Shown here piece by piece: positions 5,326 through 10,324 of a stretch of DNA of 10,324 bases (position 1 is the stretch's first letter; each line of letters begins with the position of its first letter). This DNA comes from Hyphomicrobiales bacterium (GTDB taxonomy: Bacteria > Pseudomonadota > Alphaproteobacteria > Rhizobiales > Aestuariivirgaceae), in NCBI GenBank assembly GCA_012032065.1, contig JAAURV010000082.1, forward strand, positions 1 to 10,324, read 5' to 3'. Made by a program: the position numbers and the translations under genes. Below the pieces are notes generated by a model. It saw only the letters and a list, made by a program, of their open reading frames with translations. It had not been told where the DNA came from and made no database searches.

Positions 5326-7272
5326 TTACCCCTTCCTGTTCTGCCGGTTCGCCACAAGATCGTCCACAACCGCGGGATCGGCGAGCGTCGAGGTATCGCC
5401 GAGCGCGGCGAAATCGTCCTCGGCGATCTTCCTGAGAATCCGGCGCATAATCTTGCCGGAGCGGGTCTTGGGCAGTCCGGGGGCGAACTGAATCTTGTCC
5501 GGGCTCGCCAGCGGGCCGATTTCCTTGCGCACGTGATTGACGAGTTCTTTCTTCAGATCGTCCGTGCTTTGCTCGCCCGCCATCAGCGTCACGTAGCAAT
5601 AGATGCCCTGCCCCTTGATATCGTGCGGATAGCCCACAACCGCGGCCTCCGAGACTTGTGAATGCGAAACCAGGGCGCTCTCAACCTCCGCCGTGCCGAG
5701 CCTGTGGCCCGACACGTTGATGACATCGTCGACCCGGCCGGTGATCCAGTAAAAGCCGTCTTCATCGCGGCGGCATCCGTCGCCGGTGAAGTACATGCCT
5801 TTGTAGGCGGAGAAGTAGGTCTGCACGAACCGGTCATGATCGCCATAGACGGTGCGCATCTGGCCCGGCCATGAATCGAGGATCACGAGATTGCCGGAGG
5901 CGGCGCCTTCGAGGATCGCTCCCTTGTCATCCACCAATGCCGGCTGGCAGCCGAAGAAGGGCCGCGTGGCCGAGCCGGGCTTGAGTTTGGTGGCGCCGGG
6001 AAGCGGGGTGATTAGAATGCCTCCGGTCTCCGTCTGCCACCATGTATCGACGATCGGGCAGCGGTGATCGCCGACGACCCGGTGATACCATTCCCAGGCT
6101 TCCGGATTGATCGGCTCGCCGACCGAGCCCAGGAGCTTGAGTGACTTGCGCGATGTGCGCTTTACCGGCTCTTCGCCGGCACCCATCAGCGCGCGGATGG
6201 CGGTGGGCGCCGTGTAGAAGGTGTTGACCTGATGCTTGTCGATCACCTCCCAGAAGCGGGAGTTGGTGGGATAGTTCGGAACGCCCTCGAACATCAGCGT
6301 GGTCGCGCCATTGGCGAGCGGGCCGTAGACGATATAGCTGTGGCCCGTGACCCAGCCCACATCCGCCGTGCACCAGTAGATGTCGCCGTCGTGATAATCG
6401 AAGACATATTGATGCGTCATCGCGGCATAGACGAGATAGCCGCCCGTCGTATGCAGCACGCCTTTGGGCTTGCCGGTGGAGCCTGAAGTGTAGAGAATGA
6501 ACAGCGGGTCTTCCGCGTTCATCTTCTCCGGTTTGCAGTCGGCGGAGACGTGCTTCAGTTCCTCGTGATACCAGAGATCGCGCGCGGTATCGAACGGCAC
6601 GTTGCCGCCGGTGCGCCGCACCACCAGCACCTTCTCGTTGCCGGCACACTTCTTCAGCGCTTCGTCGGTGTTCACTTTGAGCGGGATCTTTTTGCCGCCG
6701 CGCAAGCCCTCGTCCGCCGTGATCACGAACTTCGAGTCGCAATCGTTGATGCGCCCCGCCAGTGACTCAGGCGAGAAACCGCCAAACACGATGGAATGCA
6801 CCGCGCCGATCCGGGTGCAGGCCAGCATGGCATAGGCTGCTTCCGGGATCATCGGCAGATAGATGGTGACGCGGTCACCCTTCTTCACGCCATTGCGCTT
6901 CAGGATATTGGCGAATTTGCACACCGCGGCGTGCAGCTCGGCATAAGTGATCTTCTTGTCGTCATAGGGATTGTCGCCTTCCCAGATGATGGCGGTCTGG
7001 TTCGCGCGCTTCTTCAGATGCCGGTCGATGCAGTTCTGGGAGACGTTCAGATTGCCGTCCTCGAACCATTTGATCGACACGTTGGGATAAGCGTAGCTCG
7101 TGTTCTTGATCTTCTTCGGCTGCTTGAACCAGTCGAGCCGCTTGGCATGCTTCGCCCAGAACTTCACCGGGTCCTTGACCGACTCTGCATACATTTTCTT
7201 GTATCCCGCATCGTCAACAAAGGCGCGCTTCTTCCACGGCGCGGTCACGGCATAGACATGAGTTTCGGACAT
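5326..7272 (-). CDS. acs: Acetyl-coenzyme A synthetase (AMP-forming)
   Basis: Acs converts acetate, ATP and CoA to acetyl-CoA, AMP and pyrophosphate through acetyl-adenylate, in the cytoplasm, feeding acetate into the TCA cycle. The protein is 648 residues, the normal family length, in one uninterrupted frame. Visible motifs are the ATP-binding loop YTSGSTGKPKG (261-271), VDTWWQTETGG (408-418), whose second Trp (412) corresponds to the acetate-pocket Trp414 of Salmonella Acs, the hinge region YFTGDGCRRDEDGFYWITGR (494-513), and PKTRSGKIMRR (601-611) with catalytic Lys607. In this family that lysine is the target of regulatory acetylation. The ATG at 7272 has GGGAGGT 8 bases upstream and gives the family N-terminus; the frame extends 22 residues further without similarity. 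It follows soxR by 87 bases and has its own promoter candidate. Confidence 0.98.
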   Translation of the reverse strand: MSETHVYAVTAPWKKRAFVDDAGYKKMYAESVKDPVKFWAKHAKRLDWFKQPKKIKNTSYAYPNVSIKWFEDGNLNVSQNCIDRHLKKRANQTAIIWEGDNPYDDKKITYAELHAAVCKFANILKRNGVKKGDRVTIYLPMIPEAAYAMLACTRIGAVHSIVFGGFSPESLAGRINDCDSKFVITADEGLRGGKKIPLKVNTDEALKKCAGNEKVLVVRRTGGNVPFDTARDLWYHEELKHVSADCKPEKMNAEDPLFILYTSGSTGKPKGVLHTTGGYLVYAAMTHQYVFDYHDGDIYWCTADVGWVTGHSYIVYGPLANGATTLMFEGVPNYPTNSRFWEVIDKHQVNTFYTAPTAIRALMGAGEEPVKRTSRKSLKLLGSVGEPINPEAWEWYHRVVGDHRCPIVDTWWQTETGGILITPLPGATKLKPGSATRPFFGCQPALVDDKGAILEGAASGNLVILDSWPGQMRTVYGDHDRFVQTYFSAYKGMYFTGDGCRRDEDGFYWITGRVDDVINVSGHRLGTAEVESALVSHSQVSEAAVVGYPHDIKGQGIYCYVTLMAGEQSTDDLKKELVNHVRKEIGPLASPDKIQFAPGLPKTRSGKIMRRILRKIAEDDFAALGDTSTLADPAVVDDLVANRQNRKG

Positions 7273-7280
7273 AGGCGCAT

Positions 7281-7287
7281 ACCTCCC
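7281..7287 (-). promoter_or_regulatory. Shine-Dalgarno GGGAGGT of acs
   Basis: GGGAGGT on the minus strand lies 8 bases before the ATG at 7272. It fixes that start over upstream in-frame candidates. Confidence 0.8.
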
Positions 7288-7324
7288 AGACTGGCCGGAT
7301 TTCTTGGTCTTATCGGCTGGCCCG

Positions 7325-7353
7325 TCTATAGCCTGCAATCAGACTCCTGTCTA
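7325..7353 (-). promoter_or_regulatory. Candidate sigma70-type promoter of acs
   Basis: On the minus strand TAGACA (7353-7348) and TATAGA (7330-7325) are separated by 17 bases, matching the -35 and -10 consensus at five and four positions. The start would be near 7318, giving a leader of about 45 bases that includes the Shine-Dalgarno. It lies between the soxR stop and acs, so acs need not depend on soxR transcription, although read-through from soxR is possible because no obvious terminator separates them. Confidence 0.45.
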
Positions 7354-7359
7354 AGACGG

Positions 7360-7821
7360 CTAGGCGAGATCCTTGGGCCGGTCGGCCAGGACGAAGCGCG
7401 GCCCTTTGCCTAGGCGGGCGGCGCGGTCCTCCGGGTTGTAGAGCGCGCATCTCGCGAGCGACAGGCAGCCGCAGCCGATGCAGCCATCCAGATTGCCGCG
7501 CAGGCGAATCATGGTGGCTATGCGCGCATTGAGGTCTTGACGGATGTGCTTGGCCAAGGCGGCCCAGTCCCTCTTGTTCGGAGCGCGCTGCTCCGGCAGC
7601 GCGTCCAGCATCCGAGCGATGTCGCGGATGGGAAAACCAAGCTGCTGGGCGATCATCACGAAGGACAGGCGCCGGATATCCGCCCTCAGAAACCGCCGCT
7701 GTCCGCCCCGGCTCCGTTCGGGATGCACGAGTTTCTTGGCCTCGTAGAAGCGGATGGCCGAAACCGAAAGGCCGGTGCGAGCCGCCAATTGGCCAATTGA
7801 AATGATTTCATTTCCGCGCAT
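7360..7821 (-). CDS. soxR: Redox-sensing transcriptional activator SoxR (MerR family)
   Basis: SoxR is a dimeric DNA-binding protein whose [2Fe-2S] cluster is oxidised by redox-cycling compounds, which switches on its target promoter. The protein has 153 residues. The N-terminal MerR helix-turn-helix and wing is seen at 7-75 (ISIGQLAARTGLSVSAIRFY), followed by a dimerisation helix. The cluster motif CIGCGCLSLARC has Cys114, Cys117, Cys119 and Cys125, with the same spacing as E. coli 119/122/124/130. The ATG at 7821 gives the normal N-terminus. A perfect SoxR box lies 24 bases upstream, between soxR and the divergent VOC gene, so SoxR probably controls that gene and perhaps itself. There is no soxS in the window, as usual outside enterics. 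Confidence 0.95.
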   Translation of the reverse strand: MRGNEIISIGQLAARTGLSVSAIRFYEAKKLVHPERSRGGQRRFLRADIRRLSFVMIAQQLGFPIRDIARMLDALPEQRAPNKRDWAALAKHIRQDLNARIATMIRLRGNLDGCIGCGCLSLARCALYNPEDRAARLGKGPRFVLADRPKDLA

Positions 7822-7845
7822 GGCTCACACCCCGAGAAAGTTCTT

Positions 7846-7867
7846 GACCTCAACTATAGTTGAGGTC
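7846..7867. promoter_or_regulatory. SoxR box: perfect 22-bp palindrome overlapping the VOC gene promoter
   Basis: The core CCTCAACTATAGTTGAGG is a perfect dyad that extends by two more bases each side (GA and TC). Its outer CCTCAA and TTGAGG equal the halves of the E. coli soxS operator (CCTCAAGTTAACTTGAGG). The plus-strand -35 TTGACC (7844-7849) overlaps its left edge. A weak -10 (CACAAG, 7869-7874) follows after a 19-base spacer, the over-long spacer typical of MerR-family promoters. The same site read leftward has a poorer -35, so the VOC gene is the more likely activated target. Confidence 0.85.
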
Positions 7868-7887
7868 GCACAAGGAGGAAAGACCGC

Positions 7888-7894
7888 AAAGGAG
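7888..7894 (+). promoter_or_regulatory. Shine-Dalgarno AAAGGAG deciding the VOC gene start
   Basis: AAAGGAG lies 7 bases before the ATG at 7902. The ATG at 7896 would be only 1 base away. A second purine-rich site, AAGGAGG at 7872-7878, would lie upstream of the predicted transcript start. Confidence 0.6.
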
Positions 7895-7901
7895 AATGGC
7901 C

Positions 7902-8294
7902 ATGGCTGGAATGCTGGAGCATGTGAACATCACCGTATCGGACCCGGAAGCCACGGCGCTCTGGCTACGGGATGTCTTCGGCTGGAAACTGCGCTGGAAG
8001 GGAACCGCCATCCATGGCGGAACGACGTATCATGTCGGGAACGAAACGTCCTATCTGGCGATCTATTCGCGCGGAGGAGCGGCGAAGCGCTTCGAGAACG
8101 ACTACCGGACCGTCGGCGGCCTGAACCATGTCGGCATCGCCGTCGAAGACCTCGACGCCATCGAGCAAAGGGTTTTGCAGCATGGTTTCCAAACCCATTC
8201 CCATGCGGATTACGAGCCCGGGCGAAGGTTCTATTTTGACGACGGCGATGGAATAGAGTTCGAGGTTGTCAGTTACGCGAACAAAGCAGCATGA
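7902..8294 (+). CDS. VOC-superfamily (glyoxalase/bleomycin-resistance fold) metalloprotein, predicted SoxR target
   Basis: The protein has 130 residues and two beta-alpha-beta-beta-beta units of the vicinal oxygen chelate fold. The first begins LEHVNITVSDPEATALWLRD and the second LNHVGIAVEDLDAIEQRVLQ. Likely metal ligands are His7, His76 and Glu121 in GIEFEVV; a fourth ligand in the first unit (SYLAIY) is not evident, so the reaction cannot be named. Members include glyoxalase I, dioxygenases and antibiotic-binding or thiol-transferase resistance proteins. The SoxR box and divergent soxR suggest a role against redox-active or electrophilic compounds. The ATG at 7902 has AAAGGAG at 7 bases. 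Its TGA overlaps a possible ATG of the permease gene (8291), and the two are probably one operon. Confidence 0.87.
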   Translation: MAGMLEHVNITVSDPEATALWLRDVFGWKLRWKGTAIHGGTTYHVGNETSYLAIYSRGGAAKRFENDYRTVGGLNHVGIAVEDLDAIEQRVLQHGFQTHSHADYEPGRRFYFDDGDGIEFEVVSYANKAA

Positions 8295-8365
8295 CCGCCG
8301 TTTCCTTGCCAGGCAGCGGCGCAAACGAGTTCCACCGCAACGCTGATTTTGCTACTCACCACACG

Positions 8366-9260
8366 ATGGCTTCCCCTCGCCACTTCGCCTGGTTCATCGC
8401 CCTCGGACTGTTCTGGGGCGTCTCGCCCAGTCTTTACAAGCATCTGGCCGATGTCCGGGTGCCGGTGAGCCATACGATTTTCCTGACCGGCCTCGGCGTC
8501 GGGCTGGCGATGTGGCTGATCGCCGCCAGACGCTCCGGCGCTTGGGGCATGCCCTGGTCGACGCTGCGTTACGGGGCCATCTGCGCATTCCTGATGAACA
8601 TACCCTTCGGCTTCAACCTGTTCCTCGCGGGCCGCGTACCGCCCACCCGAACTGGCGATTGTCATCACCACGTCGCCGTTCTTCGCCCTACCTGGTGGCG
8701 CTGGCGACGGGTTGGGAAATGCCGCGCCACGGAGATTGATGGCCATCGCGGTGGGCTTTGCCTCAACCCTCGTGCTGATCCTGTCGCGCGAGGGGATGCT
8801 CTCCGGGAAGATGTCGTGGTGGCTCGTCGCCTCGTTCTCCGTTCCCGTGCTTTATTGCGCCTATAACAACTTCGCCGCCCGAGCATGGCCGAAAGGCGCG
8901 GATACGCTCCAGGTTGGAGCAGCGGAAAGCGTGTGGTCGGGACTCTTCGCCGTACCTTTTATCCTGTTAATCGAGCCCTTCGGCGCGCCGGAATACGCTC
9001 CGCTCGCCGCGTACTGGATTCTGATCGCGGCCATCGTCATGTGGATCGTGGAGCGCATCGCATACTTCACGCTGATCCGCGAGATGGGCGCTGTCTACAC
9101 CGTGCAGGCGACCTATGTGGCGACGCCTGCCGCGGTGATTATCGCCGCCATGTTCTTCGGCGGCGGCAGCGACATCTGGCTGTGGCTTTCTCTGGCATTG
9201 CTGATGCTGGCGCTTTGGCTCAACAATTCGAAGCCAGCCGCCAGACCGCAGCCCGCTTGA
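8366..9260 (+). CDS. EamA/DMT-family transporter, disrupted by local indels
   Basis: The reconstructed protein has about 297 residues, the usual length for a ten-helix drug/metabolite transporter of the inner membrane. The first part (FAWFIALGLFWGVSPSLYKH, two or three helices) is in one frame up to about 8648. ELAIVITTSPFFA and everything from NAAPRRLMAIAVGFAST to the end are in the next frame, so one extra C lies in CCCACCCGAAC (8642-8652). Between them YLVALATGWE is readable only in a third frame, suggesting an extra C near 8686-8688 and a missing A near 8717-8719, which cancel. The ATG at 8366 gives the family N-terminus; the ATG at 8291, overlapping the VOC stop, would add 25 non-hydrophobic residues and remains possible. 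Substrate is unknown; the SoxR-linked neighbour suggests efflux. The last 41 bases overlap the convergent methyltransferase gene. Confidence 0.8.
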
Positions 9261-9882
9261 TTTCGGCGTCCTCCAGATCGCGCGACACAGGAACCGAGTA
9301 TTCGGCAATCTTCGTCAGTTTCTCTTTGGGCAGATAGCTGCGCCCAGGATCGCCGATCAGCACCTGCGTGCCTTTCGCTTCCGCCGTCCGAAGCCATTCG
9401 AGCGTCCGCGCCGCCAAGGCCTTCTCATAGAACAAATCGCCCACCAAAATGACATCCACCGGCGGCGGATCGATTTCGAGCAAATCGCGCGGCGTCGCCT
9501 CGATCCTCACGCCGTTCAGTGCTGCATTGATGGCTATTGCGGTAACCGCGAAACCGTCAATATCTGCGGCGAGAACGGATGACGCGCCCGCCTTCATCGC
9601 CGCAATCGCCACAAGTCCGGAACCCGACGCCAGATCGACAACGGACCTGCCGGAAACGATCGCGGAATTGTCGAGCACATACCGCGCCAGCGCCTGACCG
9701 CCGGCCCAGGCAAAGGCCCAGAACGGCGGCGGCAGGCCGATTTCGCCCAGGTCCTCTTCCGTCTTCTGCCAGATCGGCAGAGCCTCATGCGCGAGATGCA
9801 GCGTCACTTCCGGCACCAGCGGCGGCGATAAGAGTGATGTATGCGAGCGGATGAATTCCCGCCGGTCGATGGCAATGGTCAC
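9220..9882 (-). CDS. Class I SAM methyltransferase of the ETF-beta lysine / L11 methyltransferase type
   Basis: The protein has 220 residues and a Rossmann SAM-binding domain: motif I VVDLASGSGLVAIAAMKAGA (81-100), the acidic ADIDGFAVTAIAINAALN (106-123) and the post-motif GDLFYEK (148-154). The preceding PPFWAFAWAGGQALARYVLD (53-71) and the ending LEDAEIKRAAVWRL are hallmarks of the METTL20/ETFBKMT group, which methylates lysines of electron-transfer flavoprotein beta; such proteins are often labelled L11 methyltransferase. The true target here is inferred only. The GTG at 9882 overlaps the EVE gene stop (GTGA), so the two are translationally coupled; the frame stays open to 10233 but that extension is a shadow of the EVE gene. 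Its 3' end overlaps the convergent permease gene by 41 bases. Confidence 0.88.
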   Translation of the reverse strand: MTIAIDRREFIRSHTSLLSPPLVPEVTLHLAHEALPIWQKTEEDLGEIGLPPPFWAFAWAGGQALARYVLDNSAIVSGRSVVDLASGSGLVAIAAMKAGASSVLAADIDGFAVTAIAINAALNGVRIEATPRDLLEIDPPPVDVILVGDLFYEKALAARTLEWLRTAEAKGTQVLIGDPGRSYLPKEKLTKIAEYSVPVSRDLEDAEIKRAAVWRLASNC

Positions 9883-10312
9883 GCAAGTTTCGGCGGCAGC
9901 TTCACGCCTCCCATGTCGCAGATGATCTTCCACTCGTCCGCCGTCACCGGTTGCACCGAGAGCCTGGAATTCTTGACCAGAACCATGTCTTTCAGTTTCG
10001 CGTTCTTCTTGATGTCGTCGAGTGGAACTGGCTTCGGCACATCGATCAGCGCGCGGATATCGACACATTCCCACGCCGGTTCCTTTGCGGTCGAATCCGG
10101 ATGAACGGTTTCGCTCACCTCGACGATGCCGACAATCGCCTTGCTCTCGCCGGAATGATAGAAGAAACCCTTGTCGCCCAGTTTCATGGCCCGCATGTTG
10201 TTGCGCGCCTGATAGTTTCGGACACCGGTCCATTCTTCGCCAGCCTTGCCCTTGGCCTTCTGGCTTCCCACGACCAAGTGTCGGGTTCCGATTTGAACAG
10301 CCAATACGCCAT
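9879..10312 (-). CDS. EVE-domain protein, frameshifted near its N-terminus
   Basis: EVE domains are PUA-like folds related to YTH and thought to bind modified nucleic-acid bases; human THYN1 is a relative. Reconstructed length is about 144 residues. From the ATG at 10312, with GGAG 8 bases upstream at the window edge, the frame reads MAYWLFKSEPDTWSW, the diagnostic start of the family. The rest, from SQKAKGKAGEEW through GVRNYQARNNMRAMKLGD to KLPPKLA, is in another frame, so one base is missing near 10263-10267. A TTG start at 10304 in the second frame gives a false N-terminus. The gene is coupled by GTGA to the methyltransferase gene. Function is unproven; identity of the domain is firm. Confidence 0.87.
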
Positions 10313-10324
10313 CACTTCGTCTCC

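Noticed and set aside
5023..5661. Plus-strand open frame spanning the unknown gene and the acs C-terminus
   Set aside because: It crosses the boundary of two minus-strand genes and its translation is Arg/Pro/His-rich low-complexity sequence typical of antisense GC-rich frames.
6796..7413. Plus-strand open frame of 205 codons opposite the acs N-terminus
   Set aside because: It is the antisense shadow of a fully supported acs gene and extends into the soxR tail; no motif or ribosome site supports it.
7872..7878. AAGGAGG as the ribosome site of the VOC gene
   Set aside because: It is 23 bases from the ATG at 7902 and probably upstream of the transcript start; AAAGGAG at 7888-7894 is better placed.
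9883..10233. N-terminal extension of the methyltransferase to 10233
   Set aside because: The added 117 residues are the out-of-frame shadow of the EVE gene; the GTG at 9882 with a stop/start overlap gives the family length.
1..10324. Mobile element, CRISPR array, tRNA or phage module
   Set aside because: No transposase, integrase, regularly spaced repeats, cloverleaf sequence or att-like direct repeats were seen on either strand.

Overview
The window looks like chromosomal DNA of an alphaproteobacterium, probably of the Hyphomicrobiales (Rhizobiales) type. The reasons are high GC, an sdhC-sdhD-sdhA order with alphaproteobacterial-looking subunits, an extensin-like wall protein, small paralogous YkuD L,D-transpeptidases, a membrane-anchored TPR/retropepsin protein and an ETF-beta-type methyltransferase next to an EVE protein. 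The genus cannot be named from this sequence. No rRNA, tRNA, CRISPR array, insertion sequence or phage gene was seen, and most genes are housekeeping or envelope genes.

Layout: (a) 1-928, minus strand: sdhC, sdhD and the first codons of sdhA, a succinate dehydrogenase operon running off the left edge, with a promoter candidate just upstream of sdhC. (b) 1017-2969: an envelope block with an extensin-like M15-type protein on plus, then two tandem paralogous L,D-transpeptidases on minus. The extensin gene and the first transpeptidase share a CTAG in which both stop codons sit. (c) 3173-4747: a plus-strand membrane-anchored TPR protein with a C-terminal retropepsin domain, an exported EF-hand protein and a strong hairpin. 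(d) 4763-7821, minus strand: soxR, then acs (acetyl-CoA synthetase) with its own promoter candidate, then a conserved-looking protein of unknown function. (e) 7846-9260: a perfect 22-bp SoxR-box palindrome between divergent soxR and a plus-strand pair encoding a VOC/glyoxalase-fold protein and an EamA-type permease. (f) 9220-10312, minus strand: an EVE-domain protein and an ETF-beta/L11-type methyltransferase, coupled by a 4-base stop/start overlap.

The most striking property is that six of the thirteen genes (sdhA, both L,D-transpeptidases, the TPR/retropepsin, the permease and the EVE gene) are broken by one-base indels, although the protein continues recognisably in another frame on both sides. 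acs (648 codons), sdhC, sdhD, soxR, the extensin gene and the methyltransferase are intact. sdhA is among the broken genes and many indels lie in or beside short homopolymers, so I read most of them as sequencing or assembly errors rather than true pseudogenes. Coordinates given for those genes are for the reconstructed genes.

Functionally, sdh and acs serve acetate and TCA metabolism. The transpeptidases, the extensin-like protein and the retropepsin act at the envelope. soxR with the VOC/permease pair looks like a small module induced by redox-active compounds. That module and the retropepsin protein are the most interesting biology here. I did not find a clearly unprecedented system.
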